Origin: Tepidanaerobacter sp. GT38
GTDB lineage: Bacteria; Bacillota; Thermosediminibacteria; Thermosediminibacterales; Tepidanaerobacteraceae
NCBI RefSeq assembly: GCF_021991635.1
Contig: NZ_JAFFJA010000013.1
Location: 20,317 to 84,316, forward strand
Direction of reading: 5' to 3'
Length of the DNA stretch: 64,000 nucleotides
How positions within the stretch are numbered: position 1 is the stretch's first letter; the number at the start of each line of letters is the position of its first letter. The position numbers and the translations under genes are program-made. Below are positions 1 through 7,853 of this stretch, piece after piece. Below the pieces are notes generated by a model, which made no database searches, was not told the origin of the DNA, and saw only the letters and a program-made list of their open reading frames with translations.

Positions 1-765
1 GTTATTGCAGCGGGGGCATCCGAAAATGCGTTGTCTTTCCCAGGCTGCACTTTACCCGGAGTCATGGGAGCCGGTGCTGCACAAACTATGATAAATGTCC
101 ACAGGGTTTTGCCGGGAAAAAAGATACTGATGGTAGGGTCCGGAAATGTGGGCCTAATAGTTTCATATCAGCTAATGCAGGCGGGAGCAGAGGTAAAAGC
201 TTTGATAGAAGCGGCTCCTCAAATCGGCGGCTATGGTGTCCACGCTGCCAAAATCAGAAGAGCAGGAGTGCCCATATACGTTTCTACTACCATAAAAGAG
301 GCATTGGGGACGGAAGCGGTAGAAGGCGTAGTTATACACAGCCTTGATGAAAAATGGCAGCCAATTCCCGGCACAGAAAGGACTTTAGATGTGGATACCA
401 TATGTTTGGCTGTAGGTCTTTCGCCTCTTACGGAGCTTGCCTGGATGGCAGGATGCGAATTTACGTTTATTCCGCCGCTTGGAGGCCATGTGCCGATTCA
501 CGATGAAAATATGGAAACTACACTTCCAGGAATCTATGTGGCCGGTGATATAACCGGTGTGGAAGAAGCATCTTCAGCTATGGAAGAGGGGAGGCTTGCG
601 GGAGTTGCCAGTGCAGAAAGCCTGGGCTATTATGACGAAGATACAGCTAAACGATTAAAAGACGAAATCTGGCAGCGCCTCAACTCTCTTAGAACCGGAC
701 CTTTTGGCGAAGGTCGGTTTAAAGCCAAAATTAAGCAGTTACAAGCGAGGAGGCAGTTGGCATGA
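1..765 (+). CDS. FAD-dependent dehydrogenase, large subunit (5' end outside window)
   Basis: The reading frame is open from base 1, so the start lies upstream. The visible part is the second half of a pyridine nucleotide-disulfide-type flavoprotein. It has a Rossmann nucleotide-binding loop (MVGSGNVGL), then a C-terminal FAD motif around YVAGDITGVEEASSAMEEGR. This matches the alpha subunit of HcnB/sarcosine-oxidase-alpha/opine or hydroxyproline dehydrogenase-like complexes. Its stop overlaps the next start as ATGA, so the two are translationally coupled. With the ferredoxin, BFD-like protein, racemase and DAO-type flavoprotein that follow, it probably oxidises an amino acid or opine. The substrate cannot be read from sequence. 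Confidence 0.85.
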   Translation, partial: VIAAGASENALSFPGCTLPGVMGAGAAQTMINVHRVLPGKKILMVGSGNVGLIVSYQLMQAGAEVKALIEAAPQIGGYGVHAAKIRRAGVPIYVSTTIKEALGTEAVEGVVIHSLDEKWQPIPGTERTLDVDTICLAVGLSPLTELAWMAGCEFTFIPPLGGHVPIHDENMETTLPGIYVAGDITGVEEASSAMEEGRLAGVASAESLGYYDEDTAKRLKDEIWQRLNSLRTGPFGEGRFKAKIKQLQARRQLA

Positions 766-1280
766 CGCAAAAAATCGGAGTAAAATATCAGGGATTTCCG
801 TCAGATGAGGAACTGGCGAAAATCCCCGGAGTTCCGGATGCAGAAAGGATCAAAAGGGGCCCCGTTGCTTTTATAGAATGCGCCCAGGAAATTCCCTGCA
901 ACCCCTGTGAAGAGGCATGCCCCTATGGAGCTATCCAAGTAGGAAAGCCTATTACGAATTTGCCAAAGCTTGACCCGAAAAAATGTGTAGGCTGCGGGAA
1001 CTGTATAGCAGCTTGTCCCGGCCTTGCCATATTTGTAGTAAATGGTTCTAAAGACAAGGCAGAAATAAGTTTTCCCTATGAATATTATCCCTTGCCGGAA
1101 AAAGGTCAAATTGTAGATTGTGTAGACCGCAGCGGTAAAACCGTAACTTCAGGCAAGGTTTTAAGGGTGATAAAATCTCCAAAATACGATCAAACAGCAG
1201 TAATTACGGTAGAGGTAGACCAAGAGTATATAAACGTGGTACGCAGTATAAAGAGATTGGGAGGTCCTGAACATGAATGA
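762..1280 (+). CDS. 4Fe-4S ferredoxin-like subunit of the dehydrogenase complex
   Basis: This 172-residue protein carries two cysteine clusters, CNPCEEACP (about residues 46-54) and CVGCGNCIAACP (about 76-87). That is a 2[4Fe-4S] ferredoxin fold. A C-terminal extension of about 80 residues has no recognisable motif. The start overlaps the upstream stop (ATGA) and the end overlaps the next gene by 8 bases. The expected role is carrying electrons from the flavin subunits to an acceptor. Confidence 0.88.
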   Translation: MTQKIGVKYQGFPSDEELAKIPGVPDAERIKRGPVAFIECAQEIPCNPCEEACPYGAIQVGKPITNLPKLDPKKCVGCGNCIAACPGLAIFVVNGSKDKAEISFPYEYYPLPEKGQIVDCVDRSGKTVTSGKVLRVIKSPKYDQTAVITVEVDQEYINVVRSIKRLGGPEHE

Positions 1281-1536
1281 AGAATTCATCTGCCGTTGTG
1301 AGGAAGTTACCAGGAAGGAGATAGAAGAAGCCATAGCTGACGGTGCTACCACCGTCGCAGGCGTAAAGAAAAGGACCCGTGCCGGCATGGGCCTTTGCCA
1401 GGGTAGAACCTGCCGCCGCTTGGTAACGCAGATGCTGTCAAAACATAAGGCTGCAGAACAGATCATGCCGGACACTTCAAGGCCCCCTGTGAGGGCAATT
1501 ACCGTTGAAGAGATAATAAACAGTGAAGATAGATAA
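1273..1536 (+). CDS. (2Fe-2S)-binding BFD-like subunit
   Basis: This 87-residue protein has CRCEEVT near the N terminus and GLCQGRTCRR in the middle. That CxC...CxxxxC arrangement is the [2Fe-2S] site of the bacterioferritin-associated ferredoxin (BFD-like) fold. The same fold is fused to, or encoded beside, alpha subunits of hydroxyproline/opine/sarcosine dehydrogenases. It overlaps the ferredoxin gene, consistent with a third redox subunit of one complex. Confidence 0.87.
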   Translation: MNEEFICRCEEVTRKEIEEAIADGATTVAGVKKRTRAGMGLCQGRTCRRLVTQMLSKHKAAEQIMPDTSRPPVRAITVEEIINSEDR

Positions 1537-1562
1537 TATTATTTAACTTGGAGGATCTGCCT

Positions 1563-2276
1563 ATGATCGTAACCGGTGGTAAAAATGTATACGGTGAAAG
1601 CATCGGAATTTTGATGCTTGACACCAAATTTCCCAGGATACCTGGCGATATAGGCAATGCCCTTACTTTTCCTTTTCCGGTGCGATACAGAAAAGTTTCA
1701 GGAGCCACACCAGTTAGGGTAGTTAAAGAAGCGGATCCAGCCCTTATTATGCCCTTTATTGAGGCTGCTAAAGAACTGGAGCAGGAGGGCGTGTGCGCCA
1801 TAACTACCAGCTGCGGGTTTCTGGCCATATTTCATAAACATTTAGCTCGAGCGGTAAATATACCGGTGTTTTCCTCAAGTTTGCTGCAATTACCCTTGGT
1901 GGCGGCTATGATCGGGCAGGATAAGAAAATCGGCATCATGACCGCCAGCAAGCCACATCTTACCCCACTTCATTTTCAAGGGGTAGGTGCAGAAGGAATA
2001 AACAAGGTTATATACGGCATGGAAGAGCAGAAGGAATTTACGAGAGTTTTCATAGAAGGCAAAGAGGAAATGGATGTAGCAAAGGTAGAGGAAGAGATGG
2101 TTGAAGTAGCACGGACCATGATAGAGGAAAACCCTGATGTGGGAGCCATAGTCTTTGAGTGCACCAATATGCCGCCTTTCAGGGCTGCAGTCCAAAAGGC
2201 GGTCCAACGGCCGGTGTTTGATATTGTCACATTGACCAATTATGTTTATGATTCCATAAAACATTGCGTAAAATGA
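1563..2276 (+). CDS. Aspartate/glutamate (hydantoin) racemase family protein
   Basis: About 237 residues. The start is placed at ATG 1563 because GGAGG (1550-1554) sits 8 bases upstream; an in-frame TTG at 1548 overlaps that ribosome site. Two cysteine regions typical of cofactor-independent racemases are visible, TTSCGFL (about residue 86) and VFECTNMPP (about 207). It sits between the BFD-like and DAO-type subunits, so racemisation or isomerisation of the substrate is likely coupled to its oxidation. Maleate isomerase-like activity is an alternative. Confidence 0.8.
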   Translation: MIVTGGKNVYGESIGILMLDTKFPRIPGDIGNALTFPFPVRYRKVSGATPVRVVKEADPALIMPFIEAAKELEQEGVCAITTSCGFLAIFHKHLARAVNIPVFSSSLLQLPLVAAMIGQDKKIGIMTASKPHLTPLHFQGVGAEGINKVIYGMEEQKEFTRVFIEGKEEMDVAKVEEEMVEVARTMIEENPDVGAIVFECTNMPPFRAAVQKAVQRPVFDIVTLTNYVYDSIKHCVK

Positions 2277-2296
2277 AACTAAGAGGAGGAAGGCTT

Positions 2297-3520
2297 TTGC
2301 AAACATCAGATGTAGTCATCATAGGTGGTGGCGTCGTAGGCTGCTCAATAGCTTATCATTTAGGCAAAAGAGGGATTCCTACCCATGTAATTGAAAAAGA
2401 CGACATTGCCATGGGAACATCCGGAGCCTGTGATAAGGCAGTGCTGCTGCAGTCAAAAAATCCCGGGATTCACCTGGAACTGGCATTAAAGAGTGTAAAG
2501 ATGTTTCCAGAGCTGCAAAAGTCACTGGATACGGATATAGAATTTTTAAATCACGGTTGCATGATTGTAATTCAAAACGAAAATCAGTGGAAGGTAATGG
2601 AAGGATTTGTGGAAAGGCAAAAGAAACTAGGCCTTGACGTAAAGCTCCTTGACAAAAATGAGGCCCGTGACCGTCAGCCGGCCTTATCGGAAGATATCCT
2701 TGGCTCAACTTATAGCCCTATGGATTGCGAAGCAAATCCCATTTACTTGACCTTAGGCCTCTATAGAGGAGCAAAGAAACATGGAGTTAAGTTTTCGCTA
2801 GGAACTAAAGTAACGGGCATTAAATTAGAAAAAGGCCGAATAAAGTCAGTTGAGACGGATAGCGGTGAGATTTTATGTAAATATGTAGTCAATGCCACCG
2901 GCGTCTATGCACCGACTATAGGCCGGATGGTAGGACTTAACATTCCCATTGTGCCGAGGAGAGGACAGATCATAATTACAGAACCTGTTCCTAAGCTCAT
3001 TCATGGTGGATTAAACTGTGCCCGCTATATCACGGCAAAATTCAGGCCGGAACTTTTAGGCACAGACGAAATGGCAAAGCTGGGCGTGGGCCTGGCCCTG
3101 GGTCAAACCGAAAACGGCAACCTTTTGATAGGCGGTACAAGGGAATTTGTCGGATTTAACAAAACAACCACTCATAAGGCCTTAAAGGCCATATTAAAAC
3201 ATGCAGCTTCAATCGTGCCTGCCATTAAAAATGTTCATGTTATCCGCAGCTTTGCAGGTTTGAGGCCCTATACTCCCGACGGTCTGCCGATCCTTGGAGA
3301 AGTGCCTGAAGTTCCCGGATTTATCATGGCTGCAGGACATGAAGGAGACGGTATAGCCCTTTCGGCCATTACCGGCAGAATCATTTCAGAGGTAATCGCA
3401 GATGGGAAACCTTCTGATGATTTAAACATAGATATGACAAAACTTTCTCTAGATAGATTTAAGAATGTAGATGTAAATGAATTCCGGGAAAGCCATAATT
3501 GCTACAGTTTCGCAAGCTAA
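2297..3520 (+). CDS. FAD-dependent oxidoreductase, DAO (glycine/sarcosine oxidase beta-like) family
   Basis: About 407 residues from TTG 2297, which follows a strong GAGGAGG (2283-2289). The longer in-frame start at 2264 would include that site in the coding region and overlap the racemase. The N-terminal dinucleotide-binding motif is VVIIGGGVVGCSIAYHLGKRG. Near the C terminus lie RSFAGLRPYTPDGLPILGE and GHEGDGIALS, the classic DAO signature. It is probably the substrate-oxidising beta subunit of the five-gene complex. A terminator hairpin follows directly. Confidence 0.87.
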   Translation: MQTSDVVIIGGGVVGCSIAYHLGKRGIPTHVIEKDDIAMGTSGACDKAVLLQSKNPGIHLELALKSVKMFPELQKSLDTDIEFLNHGCMIVIQNENQWKVMEGFVERQKKLGLDVKLLDKNEARDRQPALSEDILGSTYSPMDCEANPIYLTLGLYRGAKKHGVKFSLGTKVTGIKLEKGRIKSVETDSGEILCKYVVNATGVYAPTIGRMVGLNIPIVPRRGQIIITEPVPKLIHGGLNCARYITAKFRPELLGTDEMAKLGVGLALGQTENGNLLIGGTREFVGFNKTTTHKALKAILKHAASIVPAIKNVHVIRSFAGLRPYTPDGLPILGEVPEVPGFIMAAGHEGDGIALSAITGRIISEVIADGKPSDDLNIDMTKLSLDRFKNVDVNEFRESHNCYSFAS

Positions 3521-3522
3521 TG

Positions 3523-3560
3523 AAAAATCAGGCCCAAATTATTTTGCGGCCTGATTTTTT
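3523..3560. terminator. Bidirectional terminator between converging operons
   Basis: An 11-bp stem AAAATCAGGCC/GGCCTGATTTT has A and T tracts on both flanks. It lies just past the DAO gene stop on the plus strand. The last codons of the ComK-like gene on the minus strand lie inside it. Confidence 0.8.
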
Positions 3561-4138
3561 TGCATGTAAATTATTTCTAAGAGCAGTTTTAAAAGATAAT
3601 CTCGAAGCTGTGCCTCATCATTTTCAATGGATTTTTGTTCATTATTTTTATTTGCACCATTTGATCCGTCAAAGTGGCGATTTAGAAAACAACTTTCTAC
3701 CAGCTGAGCATTTTTTATATATTCCTTCATGGTGTCTTTGCTTACAAGTACTTCAAGTTCCTTATCACATTTAAAGATAATATGGCAGCTACCTTCCTTG
3801 CCATCTTCCACATCCCTTATTTCTCTATAGTTTACATAACCTAAAGTGCCGTCATTTTCACCGAGAGGGTTTTTGCGCGCTTTTACCGGTATCAGCAAGA
3901 GGTTTGATGCGAATGGAATAGGAACCCCCTGCTTTTTATTGACTGCCTTGCCGTAGTGCTCACGAGCTGCCGTAAGATCTATATTGTAAAACCTGGCTAG
4001 ATTTTTTAATACCGTTTTGCACGTCCTTCTAACCAGAAACTGTTTGCCGCTGCTTGTTAAAACTTGAGTTACATTGCCGTCGTCATAGACGGGCAAAAAA
4101 GCGGCAAGCCCCTTTTCTACAATCTCCGCTACATTCAT
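3539..4138 (-). CDS. ComK-like competence transcription factor
   Basis: About 199 residues from ATG 4138, which has GGAGGTG 8 bases upstream; the open frame continues further only by chance. The central part has the ComK family pattern: AFLPVYDDGNVTQVL, FLVRRTCKTVLKNLARFYNIDLTAAREH, a KKQGVPIPFASNLLLIPV segment, then KARKNPLGENDGTLGYVN. This lines up by eye with Bacillus ComK positions for the RSCRFFGSSYAGRKAG and PIMVDPSNQIFLFPT segments. The C-terminal 50 residues are charged and not conserved. In Clostridia such proteins are of unproven function. The call rests on manual comparison. Confidence 0.6.
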   Translation of the reverse strand: MNVAEIVEKGLAAFLPVYDDGNVTQVLTSSGKQFLVRRTCKTVLKNLARFYNIDLTAAREHYGKAVNKKQGVPIPFASNLLLIPVKARKNPLGENDGTLGYVNYREIRDVEDGKEGSCHIIFKCDKELEVLVSKDTMKEYIKNAQLVESCFLNRHFDGSNGANKNNEQKSIENDEAQLRDYLLKLLLEIIYMQKNQAAK

Positions 4139-4241
4139 GGGACACACCTCCGACACAGATGTTAAACCAATGGCAAGAGGCGAAAGCAAGTCCATTATAT
4201 ACCAAACATATGTTTGCGTCAAGGCAAAAAATAATAAAAGT

Positions 4242-4751
4242 TTAAATATTGAGTTCAAACCTATCGCCGGGGCACCTGGTTGCTGCATGCTTCACGTTTT
4301 TGTGCCCTAGCACATGCTCTTTTGGAATCTGGTAAATTTCCATTAAGTAAAAGATGAGCTCTTTAAGTGATGTCATTTGGGCCGGAGTAGGTTTCATATG
4401 CCCCTTCTGGCCGCGAGGGTTGTCTTTAGAGTCAAAGTTGCCTGTTAGAGCTACTCCAATTGACCTAAAGTTCATTTGATCAGCCGTGCAGTGGGCACCT
4501 TGGATAAAATCCGGCCGTCCCTTTTCTACGGTGCCGTCTGCCCTGATTAGATAGTGATACCCGATACTGACTATGACACCACCTGTGACCTGTCTAAAAC
4601 CCCTGCGAATATACTCATCTACCAAAGGTTTTGGAGATGAAATTTTTATTCCAAACCCCTGCTTTGCATGATAACCATCTATGGTGAGGGCAGATACATC
4701 AAAACCTGCCGTATGGTGAATAACAATAAACCTGGGATATAACCTTTCCAT
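4242..4751 (-). CDS. N-acetylmuramoyl-L-alanine amidase (Amidase_2/PGRP fold)
   Basis: 169 residues with AAGGAG 7 bases before the ATG. Zinc ligands of the amidase_2 family are visible: IVIHHTAGF near the N terminus, GHKNVKHAATRCPGD near the C terminus, and the middle segment SIGYHYLIRADGTVEKGRP. There is no signal peptide, which is usual for phage-type or spore-associated amidases released by lysis. It is the last gene of a minus-strand run with three tiny genes upstream. A role in sporulation or lysis is inference. Confidence 0.88.
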   Translation of the reverse strand: MERLYPRFIVIHHTAGFDVSALTIDGYHAKQGFGIKISSPKPLVDEYIRRGFRQVTGGVIVSIGYHYLIRADGTVEKGRPDFIQGAHCTADQMNFRSIGVALTGNFDSKDNPRGQKGHMKPTPAQMTSLKELIFYLMEIYQIPKEHVLGHKNVKHAATRCPGDRFELNI

Positions 4752-4793
4752 AAAATCACTCCTTTTTATTCTTAATTATGAGTATGTCTTAAC

Positions 4794-4940
4794 CTATTCC
4801 CGTATGCCTTCGATGACCTTGGCCAGCTCATAGATGCTGGCAGTGAGGCTTTCCATTTTAGCCTCCAGCCTTACCAAAAGATAAATGGACACGGCAATGG
4901 GAAAGCCTACATTGGCTACCTGAGCCACCAAGTCTTCCAT
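4794..4940 (-). CDS. YvrJ family small protein
   Basis: A 48-residue frame read by hand from ATG 4940 to TAG 4794-4796, preceded by a GGAGGA-type ribosome site. It begins MEDLVAQVANVGFPIAVSIY and continues with LLVRLEAKMESL. This is the YvrJ pattern: one short membrane helix, then an amphipathic charged tail. The function of the family is unknown. It sits between the amidase and DUF2922 genes, a common arrangement in Firmicutes. The hydrophobic helix with a short tail is reminiscent of a holin-like or spore membrane peptide, but that is only a guess. Confidence 0.85.
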   Translation of the reverse strand: MEDLVAQVANVGFPIAVSIYLLVRLEAKMESLTASIYELAKVIEGIRE

Positions 4941-5014
4941 AAAAATCCTCCTTCCCCATATTGATGTTTATGATTACAAATTTAGCCGGGCGCCTATGGC
5001 ACCCAGCTAATGCT

Positions 5015-5230
5015 TTATCCTAAAAGATCGATAACTTCTCTTTGAACAATGCGTGCACCTACAATTTCAACCAAATCACCGCCGGAAGTTTCAAACACGT
5101 TTTTGTCTATAATGTCATTCATCAAAGCTTCCACTTCCTGGGTAGTCAAATCCTCTTTAGGATTCTGTATGGAAAGTCTGGCGTTTTTTCCGGCTACGTT
5201 CTTAAAGATAAGCTCTAAATTTTTATCCAT
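5015..5230 (-). CDS. DUF2922 family protein
   Basis: 71 residues from ATG 5230. A GTG three codons earlier is unlikely because the GGGAGG site would touch it. The sequence LELIFKNVAGKNARLSIQNP, then a beta-rich middle and GGDLVEIVGARIVQREV, matches the DUF2922 family. Family function is unknown. It is paired with DUF1659 and YvrJ genes here, as in many spore formers. Confidence 0.85.
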   Translation of the reverse strand: MDKNLELIFKNVAGKNARLSIQNPKEDLTTQEVEALMNDIIDKNVFETSGGDLVEIVGARIVQREVIDLLG

Positions 5231-5283
5231 GCCCTTCACCTCCCTTCATATTTTAGGTGAGGGTGCCCTATATGGGCTCCCCG

Positions 5284-5508
5284 CTAGACTTCTGCCAGTT
5301 CAAATTCCATGGTCCGGCGAATAGCATATACCGGGTAACTTTGAATGTTCGCTATCTGATTTGCAACACTCATCAAATCCTCATCTGCAGCGTCGGTCTT
5401 TACGTTGCTGTAAGATCTGGTCCTAAAGACAGGTTTGTCGTTTTCATCTCTGCCGGTTTCGACAATTATGCGAAGACCGGAATTTAATGGAGTAGCAACC
5501 ACTGCCAT
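5284..5508 (-). CDS. DUF1659 family protein
   Basis: 74 residues beginning MAVVATPLNSGLRIIVETG, with the central NVKTDAADEDLMSVANQIANIQ and the ending VYAIRRTMEFELAEV. This is the DUF1659 pattern and is usually found next to DUF2922. AGGAGGTG lies just upstream of the ATG. It is the first gene of the four-gene minus-strand set (DUF1659, DUF2922, YvrJ, amidase). Function is unknown. Confidence 0.85.
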   Translation of the reverse strand: MAVVATPLNSGLRIIVETGRDENDKPVFRTRSYSNVKTDAADEDLMSVANQIANIQSYPVYAIRRTMEFELAEV

Positions 5509-5611
5509 ACCTTTTCACCTCCTTTCGAAGTTCACTTCCCGCTATTGCCATATCACCTCCTTTGAGGGGGGAAGTGTTTGTTTGTGACTTCATTATAGCT
5601 GGGCCAGCGAA

Positions 5612-5690
5612 AAAACAAAAAAGCCAGGCTGCCACCTCTTGGGTGACGCCTGGCCTTCACCAAATCAATTTTTAGCCCAATGAGCCTGGC
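5612..5690 (-). terminator. Intrinsic terminator in the leader of the DUF1659 operon (possible attenuator)
   Basis: Read on the minus strand, a GCCAGGC/GCCTGGC stem (5654-5648 with 5629-5623), with an inner GGTG/CACC pairing, is followed by two T runs. No minus-strand gene lies upstream within 300 bases, so it would end a leader rather than a gene. A second GCCAGGC arm (5690-5684, minus reading) could compete for the same partner. That would suit a switch, but the ligand and mechanism are unknown. Confidence 0.6.
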
Positions 5691-5916
5691 AAATACAACC
5701 AGTGGCATTTACCGGTCTAAACTAAATACCCTTTTACGCCAAAACCATATATTAGTTTAGCTTTACGCGCAAGGTATTACCATATACTTAACTCTACAAC
5801 CTGATGTAACTATTGAACAACCTACCATAATAGGATAAAATTATATCTGGAAGAATTGAGGATATCTACAGAATCAGAAAAGTTGCTTTTTAATAATGGG
5901 GGAGACACCTACATCA

Positions 5917-5940
5917 CCCTCGCACTGCGAGGGTTTTTTT
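5917..5940 (+). terminator. Intrinsic terminator upstream of the glycan operon (possible attenuator)
   Basis: A 7-bp GC stem CCCTCGC/GCGAGGG with a 3-base loop is followed by seven T residues. The 5.66-5.91 kb stretch upstream holds no plus-strand gene but does contain inverted repeats, for example CTAAACTAA near 5717 and TTAGTTTAG near 5752. An untranslated leader that is terminated before VanZ is the simplest reading. Confidence 0.7.
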
Positions 5941-5991
5941 GATATACTAAAATGAAAGTCCCTACAATATAGAAGATTAGGATGTATTGCA

Positions 5992-6486
5992 ATGCAAAGA
6001 TTAAAAAACCAAAAGCTACAAATAATCCTTTCATGGACAGCAGTTGTGCTTTGGATGCTACTTATCTTTACCTTTTCTGCTCAACACGGCACAAAGTCAA
6101 CCTGTCTTAGCGACATGGCCGCAGAGATTATAATGAAAAAGATAAATGTAATAATACCGCCGGATTCACAAACAGGCACTACAACAAACTTAGTAAAGAC
6201 CTTTAAATACATACTGCGCAAAAGTGCCCATATAGGCGAATATTTCATATTGGGCGCATTAGTCATGAATGCAATGAAGACAAGCAAAGTGCCTAAATTT
6301 AAAGCATTTATCATGTCTATTTTACTTTGTATCCTTTATGCCATGTCTGATGAAATACACCAGCATTTTGTGCCCGGTAGAAGTGCGCAAGTATCCGATG
6401 TCCTAATTGACACTATTGGAGCAATTGGCGGTACCGGTCTTAGATTGCTAATTAGAAGAAGGAATTCCACATCTTGTGTAGAATAA
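5992..6486 (+). CDS. VanZ-like family membrane protein
   Basis: 164 residues with about four hydrophobic segments. Family hallmarks are present: FSAQHG after the first helix, LRKSAHIGEYFILG in the middle, and YAMSDEIHQHFVPGRSAQVSD before the last helix. VanZ-like proteins are small membrane proteins of uncertain function, often at the head of envelope polysaccharide loci, as here. It is followed by the Wzz-type gene 50 bases on. Confidence 0.88.
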   Translation: MQRLKNQKLQIILSWTAVVLWMLLIFTFSAQHGTKSTCLSDMAAEIIMKKINVIIPPDSQTGTTTNLVKTFKYILRKSAHIGEYFILGALVMNAMKTSKVPKFKAFIMSILLCILYAMSDEIHQHFVPGRSAQVSDVLIDTIGAIGGTGLRLLIRRRNSTSCVE

Positions 6487-6536
6487 ATTAAAGTTGAGGG
6501 TAACTTACAAAAAACAACAATTTTAGGAGGAAAGTC

Positions 6537-7838
6537 ATGGAAGAAGAAATCACCTTGCGAGAACTTATCGAAATAGTACTAAAAGGCAAATGGATTATAG
6601 CAGCTATCACCATTACAGCTGTGATAATTACCGGCATATTCAGCTTTTTCATAATATCCCCTACCTATGAAGCAAGAAGCACCCTAATGGTGTCGCCACT
6701 AGTGCAAGGTAATGCGCCCTCGAGGCAAGACAGTGCCTATGATACCTTGCTTTCATATTTATCCCAGTATCCTCAAATGACCCTCGAAACTTATCGGGTA
6801 CAAGTGACGAACCCTCATATATTAAACCAGGTTATTGATGAGCTCAACTTAAATAGAGAAGAGTACAGCTTAAATACCCTGCGGAATATGATAAATGTCG
6901 AAGCTATTAAAGATACAAACCTAATCAGAATTTCAGTAAAAGACAAAGATCCTGAAATGGCGGCCAGAATTGCAAACACATTAGCGCCAAAATACGTTGA
7001 CTTTCTTTCTGCTACACTGCAAGAGCAAATGGGAAAATCAGCAGCTTACATACAAAATCAAATGAAGGAAGAGGAAAAGAACCTTGAGACAGCAACAGAA
7101 GAACTGAAAAACTTCCTGGCACAGCCGCAAAATGTGGCGGAACTTCAAAAAGACATTGATGCAAAGCTTGAGCTAATTACCCAATTTAAAACAAAGCTAA
7201 TAGAACTTGACGTTGAAGAAAAAGCACTTAAGGCTTCACTGGAAAGTGCCAGGGCAAGCCTTGCCAAAGAACCTAAATATCTGGAGCTGGACAAATCAAT
7301 CCTAGATGATCCGGTTATGGCAGGCCTTGCTTCTGGTAAGACCGGTGATATGTCAAATGCAGCAGGTCTTACGGTCAAAAGCCAAGAGATAAACGAAAAC
7401 TACACTTTGTTAAGTGCCAAAGTAGCCGACTTAGAAGTGGCTTTGGCAGGTATTGCGTCCCAAAAAACGGCTCTAGTTTCAAATATACAAAAGACCCAAG
7501 CGGAGTTAGAACAACTGCAAGCAACCCTTGCTAAAAAGCAGACGGAATACAACCGCCTGCAGCAGCAGTATACCATAGCCCAGGAAACCTATAACACATT
7601 CTTGCAAAAATATCAGGAAGCTAGAATCACCACATCCAGCAAAATCGGTGATGCAAATATCATGATAGTATCTCCTGCTATAGTGCCTGACAGCCCTGTG
7701 GCGCCTAAAAAGATGCTAAATATGGCCATAGCTATGGTGCTTGGGCTTATGTTGGGAGTGTTTGTAGTATTTTTCATGGATTACTGGAAAAACTCTGCAG
7801 AACCTAAATCCATTAAAAACCTTTCTCAAAGTCATTAA
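6537..7838 (+). CDS. Wzz/GumC-type polysaccharide chain-length determinant
   Basis: 433 residues preceded by AGGAGG. The N terminus EEEITLRELIEIVLKGKW is the usual Wzz lead into TM1 (residues about 20-42). A long coiled-coil region follows (about 170-350). The second TM is near residues 395-417, after PDSPVAPKKMLN, the proline-rich motif that precedes TM2 in Wzz proteins. There is no cytoplasmic tyrosine-kinase domain, so a separate BY-kinase would be needed if chain length is phospho-controlled; none is in the window. Confidence 0.9.
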   Translation: MEEEITLRELIEIVLKGKWIIAAITITAVIITGIFSFFIISPTYEARSTLMVSPLVQGNAPSRQDSAYDTLLSYLSQYPQMTLETYRVQVTNPHILNQVIDELNLNREEYSLNTLRNMINVEAIKDTNLIRISVKDKDPEMAARIANTLAPKYVDFLSATLQEQMGKSAAYIQNQMKEEEKNLETATEELKNFLAQPQNVAELQKDIDAKLELITQFKTKLIELDVEEKALKASLESARASLAKEPKYLELDKSILDDPVMAGLASGKTGDMSNAAGLTVKSQEINENYTLLSAKVADLEVALAGIASQKTALVSNIQKTQAELEQLQATLAKKQTEYNRLQQQYTIAQETYNTFLQKYQEARITTSSKIGDANIMIVSPAIVPDSPVAPKKMLNMAIAMVLGLMLGVFVVFFMDYWKNSAEPKSIKNLSQSH

Positions 7839-7853
7839 TTGAGGTGCGACAAC

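Noticed and set aside
801..1109. Minus-strand frames opposite the ferredoxin and other genes (for example 801-1109, 1890-2306, 26242-26829)
   Set aside because: They lie opposite clearly conserved genes, have no ribosome sites or family matches, and are shadows.
5444..5635. 63-codon minus-strand frame upstream of DUF1659
   Set aside because: It covers the ribosome site and start of the DUF1659 gene and the terminator hairpin; no protein-like conservation.
5641..5800. c-di-GMP riboswitch upstream of the glycan operon
   Set aside because: I looked for the GEMM-I core elements and the class II elements on both strands and did not find a convincing match.
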